The position numbers and the translations under genes were made by a program. DNA of 64,000 nucleotides from Cryomorpha sp963748925. GTDB lineage: Bacteria; Bacteroidota; Bacteroidia; Flavobacteriales_D; Cryomorphaceae. Positions 53,703-62,439 of this stretch are shown here, piece by piece (within the stretch, counting starts at the first letter, position 1; each line of letters begins with the position of its first letter). The notes under the pieces were generated by a model. The model did no database searches and was not told where the DNA came from. It was given only the letters and a program-made list of their open reading frames with translations. Where the stretch lies: the NCBI GenBank assembly GCA_963748925.1, contig CAVVKG010000009.1:124001-188000 (forward strand), written 5' to 3'.

Positions 53703-55277
53703 TTACTTTTCTATTTTATAAACAGTACAAATTGTGTTTCTACCTCTTCGGATTTTATAAACATCCTTTCCCCAATATCGAATTTGATTTTCAGGGTGCC
53801 ATCTGTAATTGGTAATATAATAGTCGTCTTTTGATCTGTCGCTGTCGTAAAATGTCATATTCAACCTTGCACGCTCTTCTGGTTTTAGCAGCGCCACATT
53901 TAATTCGGAAGTTAAATTTAAGGAACCAACATTTATAACTTCTGATGTATCACTTTTTAAAATGTACCGCAAAGCCTCAACGTTTGCGATCCCCCAATAA
54001 TCCATTTCAAAATGCCTTCGGATATATTCAGATTGCTTAAACTCTAGAAATGAATTGAAATAAACATTTTGATAAGGATAGTAATACACACTCACCCCAA
54101 TAAGATAGAGAATCGTAAAATAAGTAATCCGTCTTAGCCAGCTTAATGCCTCAAGCTTATGAAGAGTAAAAATTATAAGAAGTACGAAACCCGCATATAC
54201 AAAAAAGGCCTGTCTCCAGCCATCGTAAAGAACCGATTCTAAATACATTACAGCAATAAAAGGGGCCACAAAACACGCTAAATAAGCCAAATTATTCCTC
54301 AATGGTGTGTTTTTGATGTAATGGGTTGGTTTCCTAATAAGTCCGAATAAAACCAATGACCCGCCGACCATTCCCAAAACAAGAAATAATATAGGAGTAG
54401 TAATAGCAAACCACTCCGGAAGATAATACCAAGGTAAAGCATCGGCTTTAAACATTTCACCATTCAGCAATACATTTCCATTCCATCTGAATTTCCTCAT
54501 GTTATCAAATACCTCGATCAAATTTTCTATCGGTTCAGGCCATAAAAACGGCCAAGTTGCATACAGAGTAATAAAAGCTACAACCAGAAAAGTAACGATA
54601 CCCATCCCGTTCCGTTTCCATTGCCTTTCTATAATTAGGTCTAGAATTAAAAAAGCAGGTACGATGAATAAAAGCATTATACCCATAATACGTAGGTTCA
54701 CAGTAAGACCCACTGATATGCCGAGTAAAACAAAATACAGGAAACGCTTTCGCAGAAATGCAAGAGCTAAAAAATAGAATGAAACGAAAAACATCGCTAG
54801 AAAAGGAATGTCTTTCGTGTTAATAAAGGAATGGGCATATAGTCTGGGGTGAAGTATAATCATCAAAAAAGCTAAAGCCGCGAGGGCTTTATTCTTGTAT
54901 ATCAGTTCAACGAGAAAAAAACAAAACAGGGCTCCTATTAAAAACAAAACATGGGTGGTGAGATGCCGAAAGAGATATATATCATAAGTATCTCTCAGGT
55001 CCAATTTCTTTTCTCCTGCGATAAGCAGAATTTCAAAAGCGGGACCATAGTCTTTATCGCTATATGTTAGAAGGGTTTCATCTTGGTTAAACATGTAATT
55101 ATAGTTTACCAATCCCGTCTCCCTTTGCTTAATATCGTCCCACCCCAGTCCATAACTATCGAAAGTAAAGACACCAATTATGAGTGCTAGACCAAATAAA
55201 ATAAAACCAAGATACCTCTGAATAAATCTACCAACGGGAGATAAAATAAAAGCCTCAGTCCCAAAATTAGAACCCAT
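53703..55277 (-). CDS. GT-C glycosyltransferase-like membrane protein (PMT/ArnT-like)
   Basis: A 524-residue inner-membrane protein with about eleven transmembrane segments. The first loop has GLGWDDIKQRETG and a later loop HPRLYAHSFINTKDIP, which look like the two acidic catalytic-site regions of GT-C transferases that use polyprenyl-phosphate sugars. It starts with ATG six bases after the stop of the upstream GT2 gene, so the two are one transcription unit together with the methyltransferase. The acceptor is unknown. Confidence 0.78.
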   Translation of the reverse strand: MGSNFGTEAFILSPVGRFIQRYLGFILFGLALIIGVFTFDSYGLGWDDIKQRETGLVNYNYMFNQDETLLTYSDKDYGPAFEILLIAGEKKLDLRDTYDIYLFRHLTTHVLFLIGALFCFFLVELIYKNKALAALAFLMIILHPRLYAHSFINTKDIPFLAMFFVSFYFLALAFLRKRFLYFVLLGISVGLTVNLRIMGIMLLFIVPAFLILDLIIERQWKRNGMGIVTFLVVAFITLYATWPFLWPEPIENLIEVFDNMRKFRWNGNVLLNGEMFKADALPWYYLPEWFAITTPILFLVLGMVGGSLVLFGLIRKPTHYIKNTPLRNNLAYLACFVAPFIAVMYLESVLYDGWRQAFFVYAGFVLLIIFTLHKLEALSWLRRITYFTILYLIGVSVYYYPYQNVYFNSFLEFKQSEYIRRHFEMDYWGIANVEALRYILKSDTSEVINVGSLNLTSELNVALLKPEERARLNMTFYDSDRSKDDYYITNYRWHPENQIRYWGKDVYKIRRGRNTICTVYKIEK

Positions 55278-55283
55278 ATTTAT

Positions 55284-56018
55284 CTATCTATAATGTACTT
55301 TTATTTTCAATAGGTCTAAAGGAATGCGGATAATGTCGCCTTTGGTTATTTTCGAGTCTCCCATTTCTATCCAAGTATCTAAAGGCCTTTCCAAAACAAC
55401 GGATTCTATTGCATTTATTCCGATTCTTTGCTTCAATCTTATCAAAACCTCAACATCAAAGAGCCATTTTGTTAAGAAAGGTGTTTCAAGAATTCCATCC
55501 AGAATCTCCGGTTTAAACACTTTTGCACCACACTGCGTATCGTAAAAGTGCATTTTTATTGTTTTGCTGATTAATGTTGCAAAAAAACGACCGACAATGT
55601 GGCGCTTGAACGATCTATCAATCTGTGATCCCATTTTCTTCATTCTCGACCCAAAAACTGCCTTGTACGACCCTGACAATAAAATTTTATTCAGGTTATC
55701 ATATTCTTCCAGCGGTGTCGCCAAGTCAGCGTCAAGAAACCCAATTGATTCAAACTCTTTTTGATTTTTCAGAGATAGAAGACCTGCTCGAACTGCTTCT
55801 CCTTTGCCACTATTTACTTCCAGATTAACCAGAGAAAAATGTTGCGGTCTCTTTTGGCAGAAGGCCTTTAAAAATTCTTCTGTTTTGTCTTTGCTACCAT
55901 CATTTACAAAACGAATATGATATCCATCGTGATTAGAAATGAAAGTCTCAAAACTCTCTAAATCTATCCGTTCAGCTTCATTATAGCACGGTATTACGAT
56001 TCCTTTTTTAATCGGCAT
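55284..56018 (-). CDS. GT2 glycosyltransferase (dolichyl-phosphate glucosyltransferase-like)
   Basis: A 244-residue GT-A enzyme of the ALG5/DPG-synthase-like group: GIVIPCYNEAERI (near the start), RFVNDGSKDKTEE, VNSGKGEAVRAG, LDADLATP and DTQCGAKVFKPE. It would charge polyprenyl phosphate with a hexose. Start at ATG 56018 or 56030; either overlaps the end of the methyltransferase gene by 25-37 bases. It is followed at once by the GT-C-like gene, its likely user. Confidence 0.87.
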   Translation of the reverse strand: MPIKKGIVIPCYNEAERIDLESFETFISNHDGYHIRFVNDGSKDKTEEFLKAFCQKRPQHFSLVNLEVNSGKGEAVRAGLLSLKNQKEFESIGFLDADLATPLEEYDNLNKILLSGSYKAVFGSRMKKMGSQIDRSFKRHIVGRFFATLISKTIKMHFYDTQCGAKVFKPEILDGILETPFLTKWLFDVEVLIRLKQRIGINAIESVVLERPLDTWIEMGDSKITKGDIIRIPLDLLKIKVHYR

Positions 56019-56788
56019 AATGTGTAGCATGAAAGTCCTGAAACGCTAATACCCAGTTTGCGAAATGCTTTGAAAAAATGATAATCAAAGAGCAAGACTC
56101 CATATATAAGCCTATCAATTAAAAACACTGGTTTATAACTGCTAATTCCCTTCTGTTCTTTTTCATCATTGCCAATATTCAATTTCTTCTGAATGTAACG
56201 GGCAGAAACCAGGGAAAAGAAAAAATATCCACTTTTTAGAGGGCTTAAATTGCAAGAATCCAGAGTTTCTAATAGAGATGAAACTGTATATCGCCTAAAA
56301 TGCTTCAGAAACACATCATGGGCGCTAAACAAACTTTGGTGGGCAGGAACGGTAATAAGAACATTTGTTTTGGCGTCAATTACATTTTCAGCAATTAGAC
56401 TTTTCAAAAATCCCCTATCGTCTTCAATGTGCTCGATTACATCGAGCAGCAAAATAACATCCGGACTAAAATCGGGGTTCATACGCTTATACTCTTCCTG
56501 AGAATCATAAAGGGAAATATCGGCATCACCAATTTGCTTTATCAGTTCTGTCTTAATTTCAGGAGTATATTCTATATCGATACAGTGAATTTTGAGATCT
56601 GGAAAAATTCGTGAAAGCTCAAATACCATATACGCATCCCCCGATCCAATATCAAGAATATTCAATTTGTTTGCTTCTCTGCCAAAATTTGCTTTCAGCA
56701 TATCTGCAACCACTTTTACACGAGCGCGCTCCCAAGGGTGTCTCAGTTCACGCCAATTGGGGTTATTATTTAATTCGCAAATATCCAT
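55994..56788 (-). CDS. class I SAM-dependent methyltransferase
   Basis: A 264-residue protein. The SAM site is ILDIGSGDAYMVFEL (about residues 44-58), the acidic strand end is IHCIDIEYTP, and post-motif regions are VILLLDVIEHIEDDRGFL and VPAHQSLFSAHD. The C-terminal 80 residues contain a hydrophobic patch (YFFFSLVSARYI) that may touch the membrane. The downstream gene pair is GT2 plus GT-C, so the substrate is probably a lipid-linked sugar or glycan; that is inference. Confidence 0.88.
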   Translation of the reverse strand: MDICELNNNPNWRELRHPWERARVKVVADMLKANFGREANKLNILDIGSGDAYMVFELSRIFPDLKIHCIDIEYTPEIKTELIKQIGDADISLYDSQEEYKRMNPDFSPDVILLLDVIEHIEDDRGFLKSLIAENVIDAKTNVLITVPAHQSLFSAHDVFLKHFRRYTVSSLLETLDSCNLSPLKSGYFFFSLVSARYIQKKLNIGNDEKEQKGISSYKPVFLIDRLIYGVLLFDYHFFKAFRKLGISVSGLSCYTLCRLKKES

Positions 56789-56886
56789 TTCAAATTTTAC
56801 AAAAGTAAGAGGATTAAATTACTCAGAGTCCTGCTTGGAATGTATTTTCAGTTTCTTCAACTAATATCAATTCCGAATTGAGATTT

Positions 56887-58575
56887 TTACACCACCGGAA
56901 TAGCATCTATGAGCTCTCTGGTGTAATTCGATTGCGGATTGGCATAAATCTCATTGGCAAAACCTTGTTCTTCAATCTTGCCTTTTCTCATGACTACCAA
57001 CCTGTCTGACATGTATTTTACCACAGACAAGTCATGAGATATAAAAATATAGGTTAGACCAAATTCTGCTTTCAAGTCATTGAGCAAATTTAGAACTTGG
57101 GCTTGCACAGAAACGTCAAGGGCTGATACTGACTCATCACAAACAATAAACTCGGGTTCAATAACAAGTGCTCGGGCAATGCATATCCGCTGACGCTGAC
57201 CTCCCGAAAACTCGTGCGGATACTTTTTTAAAGCAGCTTCAGGAAGCCCCACAAGATCTGTCATTACCCTTATTCGCTCGCGCCTTTCGCGGTCATTGCT
57301 CATGAGTTTATGGACTTTCATCGGCTCTAGCAGAGCCTCTCCCACCGTATATCGCGGATTTAGCGAAGCGTAAGGATCCTGAAATATCAATTGCGCTTTT
57401 TTGCGAAATGGCTTAAACTCTTTTTGACTAAGTGGAAGGATGTCAACATCTTTGTAAAGTATTTGGCCGCTGTGAGCAGGTAGTAGTTTTAAGATTGTTC
57501 TACCCAGGGTCGTTTTTCCACAGCCAGATTCACCAACAAGGCCAAGCGTTTCTCCCTTTTTCACATTAAAGGAGACATTGTTAACTGCCTGTACATATGC
57601 GGTTGGCGTACCCTTCCAATCTTTATGAGACGCAAACCACACGTTCAGATCTTTTACTTCAAGTAGATTCTCTTCTGCATGTTCGGGCTGCTTTGGTCTG
57701 GTGCGGTTTTCAGTAGTCCCTTTTTCACCTAAAAAATCGGCTACAACAGGCAGACGCTCCGGGTTGCTATCAAGCCTTGGCCGGCAAGCAAGCAAGGCCC
57801 TTGTGTACGCATGTTCCGGGTTAGAAAAAATAGTACTTACAAGGCCCTTTTCTAGCAATTTGCCCCGATACATTACGCAGACCTTATTGGCCACTTCAGC
57901 AACGACCCCCAAATCATGAGTAATAAAAATAAGTCCCGTATTATTTTTTGAACACAGCTCTTTAAGCAAGTGTAAAATCTTTTTCTGAACGGTTACATCC
58001 AGAGCCGTAGTAGGCTCATCAGCAATAATCAAATCGGGATTGCAGCTCAGTGCCATGGCAATCATAATACGCTGCTTCTGGCCACCAGAGAGTTGATGAG
58101 GAAAAGAATCATATAACTCATCAGGCCTTGGTAGGTTTACCTGAATAAATAACTCAAGCACTCTGCTCTTAGCCGTTTTTTTACTGCACCTCTCGTGCAA
58201 ACGAATGGATTCTGCCACTTGATTTCCGCAGGTGTGAACTGGGTTGAGAGAGGTCATAGGCTCCTGAAAAATCATGGAAATTTTCTTTCCCCTAATTTTT
58301 TGAAATTCCTCATCGCTTGCCTTTACAAGATCTATCGGTAAACCATCGGTATTAAAAACAATTGACCCCGAATCAATACAGGCCGACTTGGCTAATAATC
58401 CCATTATGGCCAACGAGGTAACACTCTTTCCCGATCCGGATTCACCGACAATTCCCAGGGTTTCGCCTTTTTCCAGTTCAAAATTCAGATTTTCAACAGC
58501 AGTTACCGACTTGTCTTCTTGTCCAAATTTAACGGTCAGGTTTTCTACTTTTAGAAGAGGTAAATCAGATTTCAT
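56887..58575 (-). CDS. ABC transporter with two fused ATPase domains (dipeptide/oligopeptide type)
   Basis: A 562-residue cytoplasmic protein with two complete ATPase domains, as in YejF or GsiA-type peptide importers. Domain 1: Walker A GESGSGKS (44-51), LSGGQKQRI, DEPTTALD. Domain 2: Walker A GESGCGKT, FSGGQRQRI, DESVSALD. Both have the oligopeptide-type C-terminal extension (RLPVVADFLG after the first). No permease or substrate-binding gene is adjacent, so its partners are elsewhere. It overlaps the upstream lipoprotein gene by 11 bases. Confidence 0.93.
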   Translation of the reverse strand: MKSDLPLLKVENLTVKFGQEDKSVTAVENLNFELEKGETLGIVGESGSGKSVTSLAIMGLLAKSACIDSGSIVFNTDGLPIDLVKASDEEFQKIRGKKISMIFQEPMTSLNPVHTCGNQVAESIRLHERCSKKTAKSRVLELFIQVNLPRPDELYDSFPHQLSGGQKQRIMIAMALSCNPDLIIADEPTTALDVTVQKKILHLLKELCSKNNTGLIFITHDLGVVAEVANKVCVMYRGKLLEKGLVSTIFSNPEHAYTRALLACRPRLDSNPERLPVVADFLGEKGTTENRTRPKQPEHAEENLLEVKDLNVWFASHKDWKGTPTAYVQAVNNVSFNVKKGETLGLVGESGCGKTTLGRTILKLLPAHSGQILYKDVDILPLSQKEFKPFRKKAQLIFQDPYASLNPRYTVGEALLEPMKVHKLMSNDRERRERIRVMTDLVGLPEAALKKYPHEFSGGQRQRICIARALVIEPEFIVCDESVSALDVSVQAQVLNLLNDLKAEFGLTYIFISHDLSVVKYMSDRLVVMRKGKIEEQGFANEIYANPQSNYTRELIDAIPVV

Positions 58576-59110
58576 CCGGCAAAGGCTCCAAAAAGTTTAA
58601 ACTAACAAAAGGCACTTCTGCATCAGCAGATTCATCGCTCAAAGTAATCTCCACAAGATTGTTAGAGGCGCTATATGTAGTCCAGCGTTTTGCAGTACCA
58701 AGCTCTTTGGGATTGCCAAAACGTGTGGTTAAAATATCCTTTATCTTAGAAATTAATTTAGCCGGAGCTTCCGAATTATTGGGATAAAAATCGACTTGTA
58801 TTTCAAAAAGACCAAACTCATCAAATGTATAATACATCTCAACATCAGATGCTCCGGATTCGAAAGTATAGGTACTTTGGTAGTGCAATAATGAATCAGT
58901 GTCGATGACCACGATGCTCTTCTCATTCTTTCGCACCTGGTCGGGATTATCACCGATATTGCTTCCGCGAAATAAAGCGTCATCTGCCAATTGAAATACT
59001 GAGTCGATAGAATCTTTCTTTTCTTTTTGTTCAGTAGGTTTATCAGACTGGCAAGAAACGCCAATAGAAACTAGCAGGATGAGCAGGCTATATAATTTCA
59101 ATATTTTCAT
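58565..59110 (-). CDS. hypothetical lipoprotein
   Basis: A 181-residue exported protein: signal ending IGVSC (lipobox) followed by a charged linker QSDKPTEQKEKKDS. The body looks alpha/beta and contains repeated Tyr/Phe-rich segments (YYTFDEFGLFEIQVDFY). I do not recognise the family. It lies between an exonuclease and the ABC ATPase gene with overlaps on both sides (23 and 11 bases), so the three are co-transcribed. Confidence 0.75.
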   Translation of the reverse strand: MKILKLYSLLILLVSIGVSCQSDKPTEQKEKKDSIDSVFQLADDALFRGSNIGDNPDQVRKNEKSIVVIDTDSLLHYQSTYTFESGASDVEMYYTFDEFGLFEIQVDFYPNNSEAPAKLISKIKDILTTRFGNPKELGTAKRWTTYSASNNLVEITLSDESADAEVPFVSLNFLEPLPDEI

Positions 59111-59807
59111 CTAAGACGAGCGGTAAATTTTTAAATTTATGCATCAAATGAGCCACTGTTATGGTGTCTTTTTCGCAATATATTTTAATGCGTTCAAGGT
59201 CTTTATCCTCCCAATACACTTTGGCTACATCAGCGCCCGAAATGTCGTCTTTGGGAGTGGGAATACCAAAGATATTTGCCAGTAAATTTAAAGATGAAAA
59301 ATGCTTGTAATCACCGAATTTCCAGAGCTCCATAGTATCCAAATGGGTCACTTCCCAAGGCTTTTTTCCAGGAGTATCGAGCATTTTGGGAAGCTCAAGC
59401 CCATTAAGCACCATTCTCCTCGCCATGTAGGGAGCATCAAACTCTTTTACATTGTGTCCGCATAGATATTTGTCCGCTCCATTGAAGTATTTGGTTAGCA
59501 TGGCGCCAAATTCCCCGAGTAGCTCCTTTTCATCGTCCCCATAAAACGATTTTACCCTGAGCTTGCTCACTCCTTCTGACTTATATTCGACAGCAGTAGA
59601 GATGCATATTATTTTTCCGAATTCTGCAAAAATACCTGCTTTAGCGTATGCTTCTTCTGCCGTCAACCCATCCCGCTCCTGGGTAAATCTCGTTTTTAGC
59701 GACCATAATTCCTGGAGGCTTTCGCTGAGATCAGAAAATTTATATACTCCGGGAACCGTCTCAATATCGATAAAGAGGATTTGGTTAATGTCAATATTAT
59801 TCAGCAT
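59088..59807 (-). CDS. 3'-5' exonuclease, PolB-like DEDDy family
   Basis: A 239-residue RNase H-fold exonuclease. Exo I motif is LFIDIETVPG (Asp14, Glu16), Exo II GHNVKEFDAPYMARR, Exo III KIYCEKDTITVAHL with the Y-x3-D arrangement of DEDDy enzymes. It resembles the predicted 3'-5' exonucleases related to PolB proofreading domains. No polymerase part is attached. It probably takes part in DNA or RNA repair or turnover. The start at ATG 59807 fits the motif spacing. Confidence 0.88.
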   Translation of the reverse strand: MLNNIDINQILFIDIETVPGVYKFSDLSESLQELWSLKTRFTQERDGLTAEEAYAKAGIFAEFGKIICISTAVEYKSEGVSKLRVKSFYGDDEKELLGEFGAMLTKYFNGADKYLCGHNVKEFDAPYMARRMVLNGLELPKMLDTPGKKPWEVTHLDTMELWKFGDYKHFSSLNLLANIFGIPTPKDDISGADVAKVYWEDKDLERIKIYCEKDTITVAHLMHKFKNLPLVLDENIEII

Positions 59808-59869
59808 AACAAGGCTAAAATACGGAATTAATTTTTCAATACCATAGACATCAATTGTATCTTTGCCGA

Positions 59870-60238
59870 ATGGATTTTGAATTTGAAAAACGCTGGAAAG
59901 AAGTTATTGGCCAACTGGAGAAAATCTTTGGTGGTGACTTAGAATTGGAAGGAATTCTCTTCGTAATTGGCGTGCAAGAACTGGGACAAGGTACACGAAG
60001 ATTTAAAAAAGATGAAAAGCTAGACTTGATTCATATTGGTATATGTACCATTTTGAGCCCGTATGGGTATTACGAGTTTTCGCATTACGACAATGAAAAA
60101 TGGCCCCATTATGAGGCCATTAAAAAACTTCCTTTTTTAAATGATAGGGATCAAAAGCTCTTTATGAAAAGAGCGATTGTAGATTATTTTGAAAGAGAGG
60201 GTATTATTGACCTATCAGAACAAACGTCTTCCGATTAG
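59870..60238 (+). CDS. conserved hypothetical protein
   Basis: A 122-residue soluble protein from ATG 59870 (MDFEFEKRWKEV), beginning with a helical stretch and continuing GILFVIGVQELGQG, DLIHIGICTILSPYGYYEF and KAIVDYFER-like segments. It looks like a small alpha-helical family seen in Bacteroidota with no known function. Its last 35 bases overlap the 3' end of the convergent lipoprotein gene. A TTG at 59855 is a weaker alternative start. Confidence 0.72.
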   Translation: MDFEFEKRWKEVIGQLEKIFGGDLELEGILFVIGVQELGQGTRRFKKDEKLDLIHIGICTILSPYGYYEFSHYDNEKWPHYEAIKKLPFLNDRDQKLFMKRAIVDYFEREGIIDLSEQTSSD

Positions 60239-60596
60239 TTTTTTCCTCTTCTATTTTCATGATACCCTCCATAAATACAGTGCTATCCGGATATTCTTTT
60301 GTGATTTCCACATTCAGAATAGCGAAACCACTTTGACCGGGCACATATAAATCGGTAAAATCATATGTTGCGAGACCATTACTCGCTGTAAATTCAATCT
60401 CATCGATACGAATTTCTCCTACCTCCGTAGTATTGGTAGTTCCCTGCCCAAATAATCTAACCTCTGCTCCTGCAACAGTAGATCCATTGGTGGTTACAAC
60501 CTTGACTTCTGCAAGGGTATCTTCTTCTTTATTGCAAGCTGCAACAAGAATAACTGCAAGTGCAATTGTAAATAATGCTCTAAAGCGACTTTTCAT
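60204..60596 (-). CDS. small secreted lipoprotein
   Basis: A 130-residue protein from ATG 60596: signal peptide ending ILVAAC (lipobox) and NKEED linker, then an all-beta domain (AEVKVVTTNGSTVAGAEVRLF, GIMKIEE) resembling a carboxypeptidase-regulatory-like or Ig-like fold. Function unknown. It converges with and overlaps the 3' end of the gene at 59870. An upstream start at 60680 would add an unlikely basic leader. Confidence 0.75.
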   Translation of the reverse strand: MKSRFRALFTIALAVILVAACNKEEDTLAEVKVVTTNGSTVAGAEVRLFGQGTTNTTEVGEIRIDEIEFTASNGLATYDFTDLYVPGQSGFAILNVEITKEYPDSTVFMEGIMKIEEEKTNRKTFVLIGQ

Positions 60597-60641
60597 TGTA
60601 ATGGGTTTCTTAAATTCGCGCTGTCGCGAGATATCAAATTT

Positions 60642-61388
60642 ATGAAAATATTTCACAGAAAACACAATAATCGGTTGCAAGTACTTGCAATCCTAATTTG
60701 CATAGTCACTGCCGCATCTATAAGTTCTGCTTTTAACTATGACGTTAAGAAGGAAGAAATGGTTGTAATCTCTACCATTTATGGAGATATGACAGTCAGG
60801 TTATATCCCGAAACCCCTTTGCATAAAGCTAATTTCTTAAAATTGGTAAACGAGTCTTTTTATGATAGCCTGTTGTTTCATAGGGTTATACAAGGATTCA
60901 TGATTCAAGGTGGTGATCCGGACTCAAAAGCGGCCTCGCCTGGTGCAGCATTGGGCCGAGGTGGACCGGGGTATACAATACCCGCAGAAATTGACTCTCA
61001 ATTTATCCATAAAAAGGGCGCACTCTCGGCAGCGCGACAAGGAGATCAGGTAAATCCTAAAAAAGAATCTTCGGGTTGTCAATTCTATGTGGTGCAGGGA
61101 AAACCAGTACCTGAGGCCGAATTAAATCGCATGATTGATCAGAAAAAAAGAAAAATTTCTTCTGAATCTGAAATATACACACCAGAACAAATAGCAACTT
61201 ACACAACTCTAGGAGGAACTCCTCATTTAGATGGGGACTATACTGTCTTTGGAGAAGTTATTGAAGGTCTTGACATTATTGATTCCATTGCAAAGCAAGC
61301 TGTAGATCGAAGAAGCAGACCAGTGGAAGATATTATTATGACCATAAAAATTGAAAAGAAAAAATGGCCACTACGCACGAAGAAATAA
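60642..61388 (+). CDS. peptidyl-prolyl cis-trans isomerase, cyclophilin type, exported
   Basis: A 248-residue periplasmic-type foldase. An uncleaved or cleaved N-terminal hydrophobic segment (LAILICIVTAASISSA) precedes the cyclophilin fold: LHKANFLKLVNESFYDS, FHRVIQGFMIQGGDPD, LSAARQGDQVNPKKESSGC (split) and LDGDYTVFGEVIEG. Active-site Arg and Phe in FHRVIQGFMIQGG are present, so it should be catalytic. Its last 25 bases overlap pheS, coupling their translation. Confidence 0.92.
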   Translation: MKIFHRKHNNRLQVLAILICIVTAASISSAFNYDVKKEEMVVISTIYGDMTVRLYPETPLHKANFLKLVNESFYDSLLFHRVIQGFMIQGGDPDSKAASPGAALGRGGPGYTIPAEIDSQFIHKKGALSAARQGDQVNPKKESSGCQFYVVQGKPVPEAELNRMIDQKKRKISSESEIYTPEQIATYTTLGGTPHLDGDYTVFGEVIEGLDIIDSIAKQAVDRRSRPVEDIIMTIKIEKKKWPLRTKK

Positions 61389-62380
61389 TTCAGGAAATAG
61401 AAAGCTTCCAGGCTAATTCACCAGCCGACCTCGAAGCTTTTCGTGTTAAATATCTTGGAAAAAAGGGTGTTATAAAGGATTTGTCGTCGCGAATAAAAGA
61501 TGTGGCTCCCGAAGATCGCAAGGACTTTGGGCAAACCCTGAATAAACTCAAAACTGCAGTTCAAGACAAAATTGACCAATTAAAAGTCTCCCTTGAAAAT
61601 GAGCCTGTTGACGGAAATGATGTTGACTTAACACGTCCCAGTGGTTTGGAAAATGCGGGAAGCCGCCATCCGGTTACGCTGGTACGTAATGAAATTGAAA
61701 CTATTTTTCAGAGAATTGGATTTTCAATTGCTGAAGGTCCTGAAATTGAAGATGACTGGCACAACTTTTCGGCTTTGAATTTTCCGGAGGAGCATCCGGC
61801 AAGGGATATGCAAGACACTTTTTTTATTGAAAAAGACCCTGATATCGCCCTTCGCACCCATACTTCATCAGTACAAGTGCGCATTATGGAATCGCAGAAA
61901 CCCCCTATTAGAATCATTGCGCCGGGCAGGGTTTATAGAAATGAAGATATTTCTTCACGTTCACATTGTATGTTTCATCAAATTGAAGGACTTTACATCG
62001 ATAAGGGAGTAAGCTTTGCTGATATGAAACAAACCATTGAGTATTTCGCGAAGGCCTTTTTTGGCAAAACAAAAATCAGACTTAGACCCTCTTACTTCCC
62101 CTTTACCGAGCCCAGTGCCGAAGTAGATGTTTATTGGGGCCTTGAAAATGAGGTAGACCATCGTATTACCAAAGGTACCGGTTGGCTTGAAATCATGGGA
62201 TGCGGAATGGTTGACCCCAACGTATTGAAAGCAAGCGGGATTGATCCTGAGATATATTCCGGTTTCGCATTTGGAATGGGAATAGAACGCATTGCTATGA
62301 ACCGATTTCAAATAGGCGATATTCGCATGCTCTTTGAAAACGATATTCGCTTTTTGAAGCAGTTCCAGGGAGCCTGGTAG
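61364..62380 (+). CDS. pheS: phenylalanyl-tRNA synthetase alpha subunit
   Basis: Catalytic subunit of the alpha2beta2 enzyme that charges tRNA-Phe. The 338-residue protein has an N-terminal coiled-coil arm (residues 1-90), motif 1 region (GSRHPVTLVRNEIETIFQRIGF, split), the class II HCMFHQIEGLYID block and motif 3 GFAFGMGIERIAMNRF. Length is normal. The beta subunit gene pheT is not in the window. Transcription ends at the hairpin at 62398-62435, convergent with pyk. Confidence 0.97.
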   Translation: MATTHEEIIQEIESFQANSPADLEAFRVKYLGKKGVIKDLSSRIKDVAPEDRKDFGQTLNKLKTAVQDKIDQLKVSLENEPVDGNDVDLTRPSGLENAGSRHPVTLVRNEIETIFQRIGFSIAEGPEIEDDWHNFSALNFPEEHPARDMQDTFFIEKDPDIALRTHTSSVQVRIMESQKPPIRIIAPGRVYRNEDISSRSHCMFHQIEGLYIDKGVSFADMKQTIEYFAKAFFGKTKIRLRPSYFPFTEPSAEVDVYWGLENEVDHRITKGTGWLEIMGCGMVDPNVLKASGIDPEIYSGFAFGMGIERIAMNRFQIGDIRMLFENDIRFLKQFQGAW

Positions 62381-62397
62381 ATTTGAGTCAAATATTC

Positions 62398-62435
62398 AAT
62401 TAGCCAGTTGCGAGAAATTTCACAACTGGCTAATT
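62398..62435. terminator. long hairpin between convergent pheS and pyk
   Basis: AATTAGCCAGTTG (62398-62410) and its exact inverse (62423-62435) with a 12-base loop: a perfect 13-pair stem. No clear T-run follows in either direction, so its strength as a terminator is uncertain, but its place between two convergent genes suits a shared terminator. Confidence 0.7.
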
Positions 62436-62439
62436 ACAA

